64,000 nucleotides of DNA. Source: Rubrivivax sp. A210. Its GTDB lineage: Bacteria; Pseudomonadota; Gammaproteobacteria; Burkholderiales; Burkholderiaceae_C. The position numbers were made by a program, and so were the translations under genes. Of the stretch, positions 13,818 to 22,980 are shown in pieces. Where the stretch lies: NCBI RefSeq assembly GCF_904426505.1, contig NZ_CAJGBN010000001.1, positions 825,978-889,977 of the forward strand, read 5' to 3'. Position 1 is the stretch's first letter; each line of letters begins with the position of its first letter. The notes beneath the pieces are model-generated. The model was not told where the DNA came from. It ran no database searches and saw nothing but the letters and a program-made list of their open reading frames with translations.

Positions 13818-14243
13818 TTAGCGGCTGTAGACGTTCATGCCGGGAAAGAAGAAGGCGATCTCGACCGCCGCCGTCTCGGGCGCGTCGGAGCCATGCACGG
13901 CATTGGCGTCGATGCTGTCGGCGAAATCGGCGCGGATCGTGCCCTTCTCGGCCTTCTTGGGGTCGGTGGCACCCATCAGCTCGCGGTTCTTGGCGATGGC
14001 GCCTTCGCCTTCGAGGGCCTGGATCATCACCGGGCCCGAGACCATGAAGCCAACCAGGTCCTTGAAGAAGGGACGCGCCTTGTGGACGGCGTAGAAGGCC
14101 TCGGCCTCGCCCTGCGACAGGTGGGCCATCTTGGCGGCCACGACCTTGAGGCCGGCGCCTTCAAAGCGGGCGTAGATCTGGCCGATCACATTCTTGGCCA
14201 CGGCGTCGGGCTTGATGATCGAGAGGGTGCGTTCGATGGCCAT
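13818..14243 (-). CDS. ndk: Nucleoside diphosphate kinase Ndk
   Basis: This 141-residue enzyme starts [18 protein letters not shown] and carries the phosphohistidine motif [12 protein letters not shown]. It transfers gamma-phosphates between nucleoside di- and triphosphates. I chose ATG 14243 over the in-frame upstream ATG at 14264 because family members begin at this point. It also leaves a GGAGAA Shine-Dalgarno just upstream (minus strand). The gene follows rluB after about 60 bases and precedes rlmN. Confidence 0.97.
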   Translation of the reverse strand: MAIERTLSIIKPDAVAKNVIGQIYARFEGAGLKVVAAKMAHLSQGEAEAFYAVHKARPFFKDLVGFMVSGPVMIQALEGEGAIAKNRELMGATDPKKAEKGTIRADFADSIDANAVHGSDAPETAAVEIAFFFPGMNVYSR

Positions 14244-14302
14244 GAAAAGTTCTCCTGAAATCAAAGACTTGGCAAAGCCTTTGATTGTAGCGTGGCGGCG
14301 CG

Positions 14303-16504
14303 TCAGCGGCCCCGTCCACCGCGACCGCGGCCGCGCTGGCCACCACCACCACCATTGCCACCATGACCGCCCGAGGGGCCATTGCCGCCGCCCTGGCCGC
14401 CCCTTCCACCACCACCACCACCGCCGCCACCACCGCCCTTGCGCCCGCCGCGGCCACCGCCGCCGCCCGCGCCCTTGCGGTGAAAGGCATTGGCGCCGAT
14501 GTAGCCCACCGAGGTCTTGAGCGGATCGGGGATGGTGGTCGGGTCGGCCGGCTCGTCGCGGCCATGGCCGGCCTTGGCGAAGCGCTTGTCGTAGGTCTGC
14601 TGCAGCGGATTGGGAATCGGCCCGTCGTCCGGGATCTCGCGGCGCTGGCTGCGTTCCAGCTGGGCGGCGCGCTTGTCGTAGGTCTGCAGCAGCGGGCTCG
14701 GGATCGGGCCGTCCTCCGGGATCTCGCGGCGCTGCTGGCGGTCTAGTTGCAGCGCGCGCTTGTCGAAGGTCTGTTGCAGCGGGTTGGGAATGGCACCGCC
14801 CTCGCCGGGCTCCGGCCGCGGGCCGCGCTCGGGCCGCGGGCCGCGGTCGGCGCGCGGGCCTCGCTCGGGCCGCGGACCCCGTTCGGGCTTGGGGCCCCGC
14901 TCGGGCCGCGGCCCCCGGTCAGGGCGCGGGCCGCGGTCGGCGGCACGGTCGGGCGCTCGATCCTGGGTGCGTTCCTGGGCGCGATCAGGCGCGCGGTCCG
15001 GGCCACGTTCGCCCGCCTCCTTGGCGCCACCCTTGCGGCCGCGGCGGTTGCGGCCACGCCGGGCCGGGCCGGCATCGCCCTCGGCCTCGGCGGCCTGGGC
15101 ACGCGGCCCGCCGGCCAGACGGCGCAGCGCGCGCAGGTCGTGGTCATCGAGATCGACCCAGACGCCGCGCTTCAAGCCGCGCGGCAGCACCACCGAGCCG
15201 TAGCGGATGCGGATCAGGCGGCTCACGGCATGGCCGACGGCATCGAAGAGCTTGCGCACCTCGCGATTGCGGCCCTCGGTGATGACGACGCGGTACCAAT
15301 GGTTGACGCCCTCGCCGCCACCGTCCTCGATGCTCTTGAAGGCGCAGCGCTGGCCTTCGATCTCCACGCCTTCGAGCAGGCGCGCACGCGCCGCTTCGTC
15401 GAGCACGCCGAGCGAGCGCACCGCGTACTCGCGCTCGACGCCGAAGCGCGGGTGCATCAGCTGGTTGGCCAGTTCGCCCGAGTTGGTGAACAGCAGCAGG
15501 CCTTCGGTGTTGATATCGAGCCGGCCCACCGATTGCCACTTGCCCTGGGGCAGGCGCGGCAGGCGGCGAAAGACGGTAGGACGCTGCTGCGGATCGTCGT
15601 GGCTGACCACCTCACCGGCCGGCTTGTGGTAGGCCAGCACGCGCGGCGGCGGCGGCGCGATGCGGTAGCGCACCGGCTTGCCATCGACCTGGATGCGGTC
15701 GCCGAAGGAGATGCGCTGGCCGGTGTGGGCCGGCTCGCCGTTCACGGTGATGCGGCCCTCGACGATCATCTGTTCGAGGTCGCGCCGCGAGCCGACGCCG
15801 GCCTGGGCCAGCACCTTGTGCAGCTTGGGCGCGTCGGGCTCGGCGGCCAGCACGCGGCGCGGCGGCAGGGCCGCGGCAGCGCCTTCGGCACCTTCGGCTT
15901 GCTCGGCCGCGGGTTCGATGTCGAACGCGCCCGACAGCACCTCGGCGAAGACCTCGGACGGATCGGCCGGTGGCGTGCGCGACGGGGCCGGCTGCGCGGC
16001 GTCGGCTGACTCGGCCGCCACATCAGCCTCGGCCGCGTGGCCCTCGCCTTCGGCTCCGTCAGCCGGCAGCGCGCCTTCGCCCTCGCCTTCACGGGCCCGT
16101 TCGCCGCCCCGGCGGCCACGGCGGCGGTGGCGGCCGCGGCGGGCACCGCGCTCGTCGGCGCCGACAGCATCGCCTTCAGCCGCGACCGGTTCGGCACCAG
16201 GTGCCGCCGCCTCGGCGGCAGGGGCGTCCACCGCAGCCGCCGGGGCGGCGCCAGACACAGGCTCGGCACGAACGGCGGGCGCTGGCTCCGGTTGAGGCGC
16301 AGCCTCGGCCGAAGGCGCCATGGCTGCAGGGGCAGGGGCCGCGTCGCCCGCCGCCATCGCGTCGCCGCCATCGGTGACAGCCGCCACGGTCTTGCGCGGC
16401 GCCCGCTTGCGCTTGGGCTTGGCCGGTGGCGCGTCGGCAGCGCCCTCCCCGGCCGCCACGGGCAGGTCTTCAGGGGTCACGGAATCGGCTTCGGAAGCGT
16501 TCAT
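14303..16504 (-). CDS. rluB: 23S rRNA pseudouridine synthase RluB with long repetitive tails
   Basis: The catalytic core spans roughly residues 225-475 of 733. It has an S4 domain ([30 protein letters not shown]) followed by the synthase domain with catalytic Asp in [17 protein letters not shown]. RluB makes pseudouridine 2605 in 23S rRNA. The core is flanked by about 220 residues of Ala/Glu/Pro-rich sequence and a 250-residue basic C-terminal tail. The tail contains RGPRPE-type hexad repeats, three copies of an [12 protein letters not shown] unit, and a Gly/Arg-rich RGG-like end. Tails of this type are known in Burkholderiales RluB proteins, but this one is very long. The start at ATG 16504 overlaps the scpB stop (ATGA). 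Confidence 0.9.
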   Translation of the reverse strand: MNASEADSVTPEDLPVAAGEGAADAPPAKPKRKRAPRKTVAAVTDGGDAMAAGDAAPAPAAMAPSAEAAPQPEPAPAVRAEPVSGAAPAAAVDAPAAEAAAPGAEPVAAEGDAVGADERGARRGRHRRRGRRGGERAREGEGEGALPADGAEGEGHAAEADVAAESADAAQPAPSRTPPADPSEVFAEVLSGAFDIEPAAEQAEGAEGAAAALPPRRVLAAEPDAPKLHKVLAQAGVGSRRDLEQMIVEGRITVNGEPAHTGQRISFGDRIQVDGKPVRYRIAPPPPRVLAYHKPAGEVVSHDDPQQRPTVFRRLPRLPQGKWQSVGRLDINTEGLLLFTNSGELANQLMHPRFGVEREYAVRSLGVLDEAARARLLEGVEIEGQRCAFKSIEDGGGEGVNHWYRVVITEGRNREVRKLFDAVGHAVSRLIRIRYGSVVLPRGLKRGVWVDLDDHDLRALRRLAGGPRAQAAEAEGDAGPARRGRNRRGRKGGAKEAGERGPDRAPDRAQERTQDRAPDRAADRGPRPDRGPRPERGPKPERGPRPERGPRADRGPRPERGPRPEPGEGGAIPNPLQQTFDKRALQLDRQQRREIPEDGPIPSPLLQTYDKRAAQLERSQRREIPDDGPIPNPLQQTYDKRFAKAGHGRDEPADPTTIPDPLKTSVGYIGANAFHRKGAGGGGGRGGRKGGGGGGGGGGGRGGQGGGNGPSGGHGGNGGGGGQRGRGRGGRGR
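14580..14800 (-). repeat. Three tandem repeats inside the RluB tail
   Basis: The coding sequence repeats a unit of about 27 codons three times. The translated core is [12 protein letters not shown] followed by QLxRxQRREIPxDGP. The copies lie near 14760-14795, 14670-14715 and 14585-14630. Spacing and sequence are regular enough to indicate internal duplication. Confidence 0.75.
14809..14950 (-). repeat. RGPRPE hexapeptide repeat tract in RluB
   Basis: About eight consecutive copies of an 18-base unit encode [18 protein letters not shown] or RGPRPD. The tract is strongly basic and proline-rich and is predicted to be disordered. Confidence 0.75.
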
Positions 16505-17271
16505 GGAGGGGTGCCGGTGGCGGTCGGGGGAGCGGTCAGGGTGTCCGCGTCGGCGCTGGGCGCGACCGCGGGAGTGGGTTCGGCGAGGCGTTCGGGCGCG
16601 GCTGCCGCGGAAGGGACGGGCGCGGGATCAACCGCGGCCTCGGCTGGAACTTGGCCATCGGGCCCGGCTTCGGCTTCGAGGGCCAAGCTGCCTTGCCCGT
16701 CTCCGAGCAGCGTGGGCGCGTCGTCCAGGGCGGCGAAGGCTGCGGGCGTCAGCTCGCTGCCGGGGCCGGATATCTCGGGCAGCTGGTCCAGGCTGGCGAG
16801 GCCCAGGTCGTCGAGAAACTGGCGCGTCGTGGCATAGAGCGCCGGCCTGCCCGGGGCCTCGCGGTAGCCGATGGCCTCGATCCAGCCCCGGTCTTCAAGC
16901 TGCTTGACGATGTTGCCGCTGACGGTGACACCGCGGATGTCCTCGATGTCGCCGCGCGTCACTGGCTGGCGGTAGGCCACGATGGCCAGGGTCTCGAGCG
17001 CCGCGCGGGAATACTTGGGCGGCTTCTCGGGATGCAGGCGGTCGAGATAGACGCGCATTTCGGGCCGGCTCTGGAAGCGCCAGCCGCTGGCCAGCGCCAC
17101 CAGCTCGACGCCGCGGCCCTGCCAGTCCTGCACCAACTCATCGAGCAGGCGGCGCAGCGTGTCCAGGCCCACCTCGCCCTCGAACAAGGCCTTCATGTCG
17201 TGCAGCGGCAGCGGCGCGCTGGCGCAGATCAGCGCCGTCTCGAGGACTCTCTTGGCCTCAGCTGTGTTCAT
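16501..17271 (-). CDS. scpB: SMC-Scp complex subunit ScpB
   Basis: This 256-residue protein contains the two winged-helix domains of Scp[51 protein letters not shown] and the signature [25 protein letters not shown]. ScpB works with ScpA and SMC in chromosome condensation and segregation. The C-terminal 75 residues are Ala/Pro/Glu-rich and not conserved. No scpA lies next to it. The stop overlaps the rluB start, and a perfect palindrome sits 20 bases upstream of the ATG. Confidence 0.93.
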   Translation of the reverse strand: MNTAEAKRVLETALICASAPLPLHDMKALFEGEVGLDTLRRLLDELVQDWQGRGVELVALASGWRFQSRPEMRVYLDRLHPEKPPKYSRAALETLAIVAYRQPVTRGDIEDIRGVTVSGNIVKQLEDRGWIEAIGYREAPGRPALYATTRQFLDDLGLASLDQLPEISGPGSELTPAAFAALDDAPTLLGDGQGSLALEAEAGPDGQVPAEAAVDPAPVPSAAAAPERLAEPTPAVAPSADADTLTAPPTATGTPP

Positions 17272-17524
17272 CGAACTGCGTCGGGGGGTAGCCCCCGGTG
17301 CACCGGGGGTCTGGGTGAAGCCGGATCGCGCCGGATTCTTCGGGGGTTCGGGCCCCGCGAGGCCAGGGGCCTGAAGGCGCGGGGGGTACGCACGGTCCGG
17401 CAGGGCCGGGACGGGGCAGCGGGTCGAACAGGCGCGGCACTCAAAGGCACCAGCAGCACTGCGAATGGCGCATTGTAGCCGTGCAGCCGGCTTGCGCGCC
17501 CGGGCAATCCCTGGAATCTCCGCC
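17272..17524. other. Intergenic region between rluD and scpB
   Basis: These 253 bases hold no convincing gene; ORFs across them are low-complexity shadows. The region is G/C-rich with a perfect palindrome near the scpB start and a CCGGATCGCG/CCGGAT short direct repeat. No promoter could be assigned. Confidence 0.5.
17292..17309. repeat. Perfect 18-base palindrome upstream of scpB
   Basis: CCCCCGGTGCACCGGGGG is a perfect inverted repeat ending 20 bases before the scpB ATG. A second possible stem (GGGGG-TAG-CCCCC) overlaps its left arm at 17283-17296, so two alternative hairpins are possible in the leader RNA. Confidence 0.6.
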
Positions 17525-18490
17525 TCAGCCTGCGCCGCCCGTCACGACGGCCCAGGCGGCGGCGAAATCGGCCGGGGGCGGGCAATCGAAGGCCAGTGCC
17601 GCGCCGCTGATCGGGTGGGCCAGGCGCAGCTCGGTGGCGTGCAGGGCCTGGCGCGTGAGGCCCAAAGCCGCACGGCCGCCGTAGACGGCATCGGCCACCA
17701 GCGGATGGCCGCGCCAGGCCAGGTGGACGCGGATCTGGTGCGTGCGGCCGCTGTGCAGGGTGCAGCTCAGCGCGCTGATGGCGTCGCGAGCGGCGCGGCA
17801 TTCGACATCGGTGCGCGCCGGCTTGCCGCCCGCCACCACGGCCATGCGCACGCGCACCTGGGGGTCGCGGCCTATGGGCGCGTCGATGCTGAAGGCGGGC
17901 TCGGCCGGAACGCCGTGGGCCAGGGCCAGGTAGCGCCGATGCACCTGGCGCGCCGCGATGGCGCGCACCAGGGCGGTGACGGCCGGCAGCGTCTTGCCGA
18001 CCATCATCACGCCCGAGGTGTCCTTGTCGAGCCGGTGCACGATGCCGGCGCGTGGCAGGTGAGCGGCGCCCTCGTGATGGGCGAGCAGACCGTTGAGCAG
18101 CGTGCCGGACCAGTTGCCCGGCGCCGGATGGACCACCAGGCCGGCCGGCTTGTCCAGCACCAGCAGGTGTTCGTCCTCGTACAGCCGGGCCAGCGCCATG
18201 GCCTGCGGGCGGAAGGCGCGGCTTTCCTCGGTGGGCACGAGTTCCAGGCGCAGCAGCTGGCCGGCACGCAGGCGGCGTGAGGCTGTGGAAGAGACGACGC
18301 CATCGACCTGCACATGGCCGCGCTCAATCAGGCCTTGCAAATGGCTGCGCGAGAACTCGGGCGCCAGTTCCACGAGACCCAGATCCAGACGCTGGCCATG
18401 CTGGGCGGCACCTACGGCCGCACGGCGCAGCTCGGGGGCCGCATCGGGGTCGAACTCAGCGGCCTCGGGTGCCGGGGACGCTGGCGCCAC
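17525..18490 (-). CDS. rluD: 23S rRNA pseudouridine synthase RluD
   Basis: This RluA-family enzyme has an N-terminal S4 domain ([21 protein letters not shown]), the core [21 protein letters not shown], and catalytic Asp in [16 protein letters not shown]. RluD makes pseudouridines 1911, 1915 and 1917 in helix 69 of 23S rRNA. I place the start at GTG 18490, giving 321 residues. The open frame continues to an ATG at 18607 (360 residues), but that start would overlap divergent bamD by 55 bases. The N-terminus is therefore uncertain. The divergent pair rluD/bamD is common in betaproteobacteria. Confidence 0.9.
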   Translation of the reverse strand: MAPASPAPEAAEFDPDAAPELRRAAVGAAQHGQRLDLGLVELAPEFSRSHLQGLIERGHVQVDGVVSSTASRRLRAGQLLRLELVPTEESRAFRPQAMALARLYEDEHLLVLDKPAGLVVHPAPGNWSGTLLNGLLAHHEGAAHLPRAGIVHRLDKDTSGVMMVGKTLPAVTALVRAIAARQVHRRYLALAHGVPAEPAFSIDAPIGRDPQVRVRMAVVAGGKPARTDVECRAARDAISALSCTLHSGRTHQIRVHLAWRGHPLVADAVYGGRAALGLTRQALHATELRLAHPISGAALAFDCPPPADFAAAWAVVTGGAG

Positions 18491-18513
18491 CTCGGCGCCA
18501 GGGGGGGCCTCCC

Positions 18514-18519
18514 TATAAT
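18514..18519 (+). promoter_or_regulatory. Possible -10 box for bamD
   Basis: A perfect TATAAT lies 33 bases upstream of the bamD ATG in otherwise GC-rich sequence. No good -35 hexamer is seen at 16-18 bases upstream (CTCGGC region), so this is only a candidate. Confidence 0.3.
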
Positions 18520-18552
18520 CCGCGGCTCTCCGACCCACCGGCACCTTTCGCG

Positions 18553-19359
18553 ATGACCGTTCAAATGTTGTGGCGCCCTGCGCTGATGGCCCTGCTGGCG
18601 CTGACACTGCAGCTCGCGGGCTGCGGCTCCACGCCCAAGGACGAAGGCGCCGCCACGACGGCGGAGCGATTGTACAAAGAGGCCCTGGAGGACATGGAGT
18701 CGGGCAGCTACGAGCGCGCCATCAAGTCCTTCGAGCGCGTCGAAGGCCTGGCCGCCGGCTCGCTGCTGGCGCAGCAGGCTCTGCTCAACGCCGCCTACCT
18801 GAGCTGGCGCAGCGGCGAGAAGGCGCAAGCGCTGGCCGCGGTCGAGCGCTTCATCAAGCTCAACCCCTCCAGCCCGGCGCTGGACTACGCGCTCTACCTG
18901 CGCGGGATCATCAACTTCAACGACAACCTGGGCCTGCTGGGCTCGCTGGCCGGACAGGACTTGGCGGAGCGCGACCAGCGTGCCTCGCGCGATGCCTTCC
19001 AGGCCTTCAAGCAGTTGGTCGACCAGTTCCCGGCCTCGGGCTATGCCGCCGACGCGCGCCTGCGCATGGGCCATATCGTCAACACCCTGGCCTCCTACGA
19101 GGTGCATGTGGCGCGCTACTACCTGCGCCGCGGCGCCTATGTGGCGGCGGCCAACCGGGCCCAGGGTGCGCTGTCGGAGTTTCCGCAGACGGCCGCGGCC
19201 GAAGAGGCGCTGACCATCCTGGTGCAGAGCTACGCCAAGCTCGAGCTCACCGCCCTGCGCGACGACGCCGAGCGCGTGCTGCGCCTGAACTACCCGAACA
19301 GCGTCTTCCTGAACGACGGCAAGGTCGCGGGCAGCAAGCCCTGGTGGAAGCTCTGGTAG
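18553..19359 (+). CDS. bamD: Outer membrane protein assembly factor BamD (lipoprotein)
   Basis: This 268-residue protein has a lipoprotein signal peptide with Cys24 (LTLQLAGC). A TPR-rich domain follows, beginning AERLYKEALEDMESGSYERAIKSFERVE and containing YALYLRGIINFNDN and RDAFQAFKQLVDQFPASGYAADARLRM. BamD is the essential lipoprotein that contacts BamA in the beta-barrel assembly machine. The ATG at 18553 is chosen because it begins the signal peptide; upstream in-frame sequence belongs to the rluD strand. It ends facing the dinG-type gene. Confidence 0.96.
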   Translation: MTVQMLWRPALMALLALTLQLAGCGSTPKDEGAATTAERLYKEALEDMESGSYERAIKSFERVEGLAAGSLLAQQALLNAAYLSWRSGEKAQALAAVERFIKLNPSSPALDYALYLRGIINFNDNLGLLGSLAGQDLAERDQRASRDAFQAFKQLVDQFPASGYAADARLRMGHIVNTLASYEVHVARYYLRRGAYVAAANRAQGALSEFPQTAAAEEALTILVQSYAKLELTALRDDAERVLRLNYPNSVFLNDGKVAGSKPWWKLW

Positions 19360-19372
19360 CCCATTGAAAGCG

Positions 19373-19401
19373 GCGCGGCGGCGGCCGCGGGCGAGCCGCG
19401 C
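19373..19401. terminator. Possible GC-rich stem between convergent genes
   Basis: GCGCGGC (19373-19379) pairs with GCCGCGC (19395-19401) across the 42-base gap between bamD and the convergent helicase gene. There is no T-run, so intrinsic termination is doubtful. Confidence 0.2.
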
Positions 19402-21369
19402 TCAGTGCGCCGCGGCCAGCTCGGCCAGCCAATCCAGCGCCGCGGCCTCGTCGGCCAGGCGCCGCATGGGCGGCAGTGCCGCCAGCAGGCGGCGGCCATA
19501 GCGCATCTGCGCCAGCCGCGGGTCGCACAGCACGAGCAGGCCGCGGTCGGTCTCGCTGCGGATCAGGCGCCCGGCGCCCTGCTTGAGCGTCACCGCCGCC
19601 TCGGCGACGAAGTATTCGTCGAAGGGATTGCGGCCCTGCTCGCGCAGCTGGCGTACGCGCGCCTCGACCAGCGGGTCGCCGGGCGGTGGAAAGGGCAGCT
19701 TGTCGATGAGCACGCACTGCAGCGCGTCGCCCGGCATGTCGATGCCCTCCCAGAAGCTGGCCGAGCCGACCAGCACCGAGCCGCGGCCGTCGCCATAGCG
19801 CTGCAGCAGCGCGCGCCGCGGCTCGCTGCCCTGTACCAGCACCGCCAGACCCTGGGCCTCGGCCTGGTCACGCAGGGCCTGGGCCACGCGCGGCAGCACG
19901 CGCAGCGTGGTGGTGAGCACGAAGGTGCGTCCGCCCAAGGCGCCGGCGCAGCGCCCGGCCAGGGCGCCGACGGCCTCGGCATGGCCGTCGGCATTGGGCA
20001 GCGGCATGCGCGAGGGCACCCAGACGCAGGCCTGGCGCGCATAGTCGAAGGGGCTGCCGACGCGCAGCTTGGCCGCGTCTTCCAGGCCGCAGGCGCCTGA
20101 AAACCACGACAGCGCCTCGTCGTCGCCCAGCGTCGCCGAGGTGAAGATCCAGGCCTTGGGCGCCTTCTCGCGCTGCTCGGTAAGCATGTCACGGATGTCC
20201 AGCGGCGATTCGACCAGGCGCGCCTGCTGCGGCGAGAGATCGATCCAGCGCACGCGCCCGGCATCGGCTGCGACGCCGAACTGCGCCGCCAATGCCGCCA
20301 GCGTGGCGGCACGCTGTTCGAGCTTGGGAAAATCGGGCGCCGCCTCGGCCACACCGGCCAGCGCCTCGGCCGCGGCGCGCGCCGCTGCCACCAGATCCTG
20401 CAGCGGCGCGGACAGGCCCTCGGCGCATTCCTCCCAGCGCCGCTTGAGCATGCCGCGCGGCTCGCGCATCTCGCCGGCTGCGGCCAGGCGCAGCTGGCGC
20501 GCCGCCTGCTCGATGCCGGCCTGCAGCTCGGCCCAGGGCTGCAGGCCGCGGGCGTGCTGCAGGCCGGCCGCCAACAGGTCGCGACCGAGCTCCAGCGCCT
20601 GGCCGGTGGCCAGCGTGGTGCCGAGAAACTGGATGCCAGCCTCGGCCAGCTGGTGGGCCTCATCGAAGACCGCGGCGTCCACCGTGGGCAGCAGTTCGGC
20701 GACGCCACTGTCGCGCAGCGCCAGGTCGGCAAAGAAGAGGTGGTGATTGACGACCACCAGGTCGGCGGCCATGGCCTCGCGCCGCGCCTGGTTGACGTGG
20801 CAGGCGCGGTGCTCCGGGCATTCGGTGCCGAGGCAGTTGTCGCGCGTCGAGGTGACGAGCGGAATCACCGGCGAGCGCTCGTCCAGGCCCTCGATCTCGG
20901 CCAGGTCACCGCTCTTCGTGGCCTGCGCCCAGACCTGCACGCGATGCAGTGCGCGCACGGCAAAGCGGTCGGGCAGATGGGCCTCGGTCTCGGCCTGCTG
21001 CAGCCGCCAGCGGCAGAGGTAGCTGGCGCGGCCCTTGAGCAGGGCCATGCGCACCGGCACGCCCAGGGCCTCGCGCAGGCGCGGCAGGTCGCGCAGGAAG
21101 AGCTGGTCTTGCAGGCTCTTGGTGGCGGTGCTGACCAGGGCGCGCCGGCCCGATAGCAGCAGCGGCACCAGGTAGGCAAAGGTCTTGCCGACGCCGGTGC
21201 CGGCTTCGGCCACCAGGGCCTCGCGCTGCTCGACCGCCTGCGCCACGCGCGCCGCCAGCTCGTCCTGCTGGGGCCGTGGCATGAAGCCTGGTTCGGCACG
21301 CGCGAGGGGGCCGTCGACGGCAAAGGCCCGGGCCACGGCCGCGGCGAGCGCGGCAGCGCTGTCACTCAC
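19402..21369 (-). CDS. DinG/YoaA-type ATP-dependent DNA helicase
   Basis: This 655-residue XPD-like superfamily 2 helicase has Walker A AEAGTGVGKTFAYL, Walker B/DEAH in AVFDEAHQLAEAG, SASFWEGIDMPGD, and motif VI QGAGRLIRSETDRG. Four cysteines between motifs (YLCRW, DNCLGTECP, RACHV) match the 4Fe-4S cluster site of this family. Such helicases unwind R-loops, forks or damaged DNA. The start is GTG at 21369, overlapping the DUF465 stop as GTGA. Whether it is the DinG or YoaA subtype cannot be decided by eye. Confidence 0.9.
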   Translation of the reverse strand: MSDSAAALAAAVARAFAVDGPLARAEPGFMPRPQQDELAARVAQAVEQREALVAEAGTGVGKTFAYLVPLLLSGRRALVSTATKSLQDQLFLRDLPRLREALGVPVRMALLKGRASYLCRWRLQQAETEAHLPDRFAVRALHRVQVWAQATKSGDLAEIEGLDERSPVIPLVTSTRDNCLGTECPEHRACHVNQARREAMAADLVVVNHHLFFADLALRDSGVAELLPTVDAAVFDEAHQLAEAGIQFLGTTLATGQALELGRDLLAAGLQHARGLQPWAELQAGIEQAARQLRLAAAGEMREPRGMLKRRWEECAEGLSAPLQDLVAAARAAAEALAGVAEAAPDFPKLEQRAATLAALAAQFGVAADAGRVRWIDLSPQQARLVESPLDIRDMLTEQREKAPKAWIFTSATLGDDEALSWFSGACGLEDAAKLRVGSPFDYARQACVWVPSRMPLPNADGHAEAVGALAGRCAGALGGRTFVLTTTLRVLPRVAQALRDQAEAQGLAVLVQGSEPRRALLQRYGDGRGSVLVGSASFWEGIDMPGDALQCVLIDKLPFPPPGDPLVEARVRQLREQGRNPFDEYFVAEAAVTLKQGAGRLIRSETDRGLLVLCDPRLAQMRYGRRLLAALPPMRRLADEAAALDWLAELAAAH

Positions 21370-21569
21370 GCCGGCTCGGGCGGATCGAGCTCGCACTCGA
21401 GCCGGGCGATCTGGTCGCGCAGGGCCAGGCGGCGCTTCTTCAGGCGGCGCAGCGTGATCTCGTCGGCCGGGCGGTCGAGCATGTTGCGGTCGATGAGTTC
21501 GTCGAGATCGGCGTGTTCGATGCGCAACTCGATGAGGCGGCGCTGCGGGGAATGCAGGTTCTCGTCCAT
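21366..21569 (-). CDS. DUF465 (YdcH family) small coiled-coil protein
   Basis: This 67-residue charged helical protein includes RIEHADLDELIDR and the signature DEITLRRLKKRRLALRDQI, typical of DUF465. Its function is unknown. ATG 21569 is chosen as start; a longer in-frame ORF to 21665 has no family similarity and overlaps the divergent phosphatase gene. It is followed immediately by the helicase gene with a GTGA overlap, so the two are translationally coupled. Confidence 0.85.
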   Translation of the reverse strand: MDENLHSPQRRLIELRIEHADLDELIDRNMLDRPADEITLRRLKKRRLALRDQIARLECELDPPEPA

Positions 21570-21612
21570 TGCTGCACGAAGGGGGGTCTGCGGCGAGTTT
21601 ATATTCGTCGCC

Positions 21613-22380
21613 ATGCCACCCGTCGCTCCGTCCTTCCGTTTCAGTGCGGCCACCGGCCTGCACAAGGGTGATCGCGCCTACCAGCAGGACCAGGTCGAGA
21701 TCATCGTCCATCCCAAGGCGCAGGGCGCGGTGCTGGGCATCGTGGCCGACGGCATGGGCGGCAAGAGCGGCGGCCGCAAGGCGGCCGACCAGGTGATGCT
21801 GACCGCGCGCCAGATCTTCGAGCGCTTCGTGCCCAGCGAGGACGACGCCGGGCTGCTGCTCAAGCAACTGGTGACCGAATCGCACCTGATGATCAAGCTC
21901 ACCGCCATCACTGCGGAAGAAGAGCCGCACAGCACGGTGGCGGCCTTCTACATCGGGCCTCATCTCGACTGCGACATCGTCCACGCCGGCGATTCGCGTG
22001 TCTACCACTACCGCGGCACCGAGATGATGCGCCGCACCATCGACCATTCCTTCGTGCAGCGCCTGGTCGACGAAGGCAAGATCAGCGAAGAGGCCGCCAA
22101 CACCCACCCGCAGTCCAACCTGCTGACAGGCTGCCTGGGCACCCATGCCGAGCCGCCGGTGGCGCTGTGGCACATCGACAGGCTCGAGTTCGGCGACACC
22201 CTGCTGGCCTGCAGCGACGGCCTGTGGCACTACTTCACGCCCAAGGAAATGGGCGCCATCCTGCACGCCCTGCCCCCGCGCGAGGCCGGCGAGATGCTGA
22301 TCAGCAAGGCACGCCAGCGTGCCCGCGGGGGCGGCGACAACCTCTCACTGGCCTTGGCGCGGGTCGATCCGCTGCGCTGA
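21613..22380 (+). CDS. PP2C-family serine/threonine protein phosphatase
   Basis: This 255-residue phosphatase carries the metal-binding PP2C motifs: RAYQQDQVEII, GIVADGMGG, DIVHAGDSRVYHYR, LLACSDGLWHYF and the C-terminal GGGDNLSLAL. It should remove phosphate from Ser/Thr residues using Mn or Mg. The ATG at 21613 lies 43 bases from the divergent DUF465 start. No Ser/Thr kinase is nearby, so its partner is unknown. The segment between motifs resembles the Stp1/PrpC group. Confidence 0.9.
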   Translation: MPPVAPSFRFSAATGLHKGDRAYQQDQVEIIVHPKAQGAVLGIVADGMGGKSGGRKAADQVMLTARQIFERFVPSEDDAGLLLKQLVTESHLMIKLTAITAEEEPHSTVAAFYIGPHLDCDIVHAGDSRVYHYRGTEMMRRTIDHSFVQRLVDEGKISEEAANTHPQSNLLTGCLGTHAEPPVALWHIDRLEFGDTLLACSDGLWHYFTPKEMGAILHALPPREAGEMLISKARQRARGGGDNLSLALARVDPLR

Positions 22381-22383
22381 AAC

Positions 22384-22980
22384 TCAACGCGGTGCCGAGG
22401 CCGGCACCTGCACCGTGGGCAAGGCCTGCGGCTTCTTGCCCCGTGCCGCCTGCTCGGCCAGACGACGGGCGATGCGCGCCTGGGTCTGACGCGCCTCTTC
22501 GCGGCGGCGCTCGGCTGCGCGCGCCCGCTCGGCTGCCGCGGCGGCCTGGGCTGCGGCGTGGTCGCGCAACTTCACCTGAGGCCTTTCGGCATGGGGCGCG
22601 GCCGATGCGGCCACGCCGGGTGCCGGGATGGGCAACAGGGTGGGTGCGGAGCCGGCGGGCGGGCGCGTGGCGGCGGCGGCCTGCTTGGCGGCGATGGCCT
22701 CGCGGCGCTGCTGGGCGCGCCGCTGGCGCTCGGCCTCGTCGATGCGCAGTTCGCGGTCGCGCAGCGGCGCCAGTTCGGTGCGCTTGCGCGCCTTGGCCTC
22801 GTCCATGCAGGCGGTGACGGCAAAGCGCTGGGCGCACTCGCGCACAGCCGCGGCATGGCGCTCTTTCACGACGCTGCGCTCCTCGGCGATGCGGGCGCGG
22901 CCGTCGTCGTCTGCGATCGCCCCCGATGCAGCCGTGACGGCCAGCAGCGCGGCCAGCTGCAGCAGCACAGACCTGTTCAT
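22384..22980 (-). CDS. Secreted coiled-coil protein of unknown function
   Basis: This 198-residue protein has a Sec-type signal peptide (residues 1-23, LLQLAALLAVTAASGAIA). A charged region with two cysteines follows (RECAQRFAVTACMDEAKARKR), then a long Ala/Arg/Glu-rich helical stretch with a Pro-rich interruption. The two cysteines could form a disulphide in the periplasm. I do not recognise a characterised family. It starts one base inside the zapE stop (TGATG), so it is translationally coupled to zapE, an arrangement seen in other Burkholderiales. Confidence 0.7.
   Translation of the reverse strand: MNRSVLLQLAALLAVTAASGAIADDDGRARIAEERSVVKERHAAAVRECAQRFAVTACMDEAKARKRTELAPLRDRELRIDEAERQRRAQQRREAIAAKQAAAATRPPAGSAPTLLPIPAPGVAASAAPHAERPQVKLRDHAAAQAAAAAERARAAERRREEARQTQARIARRLAEQAARGKKPQALPTVQVPASAPR

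Noticed and set aside
18491..18607. Longer RluD start at ATG 18607
   Set aside because: It would overlap the divergent bamD start by 55 bases and adds no conserved sequence; kept only as an alternative.
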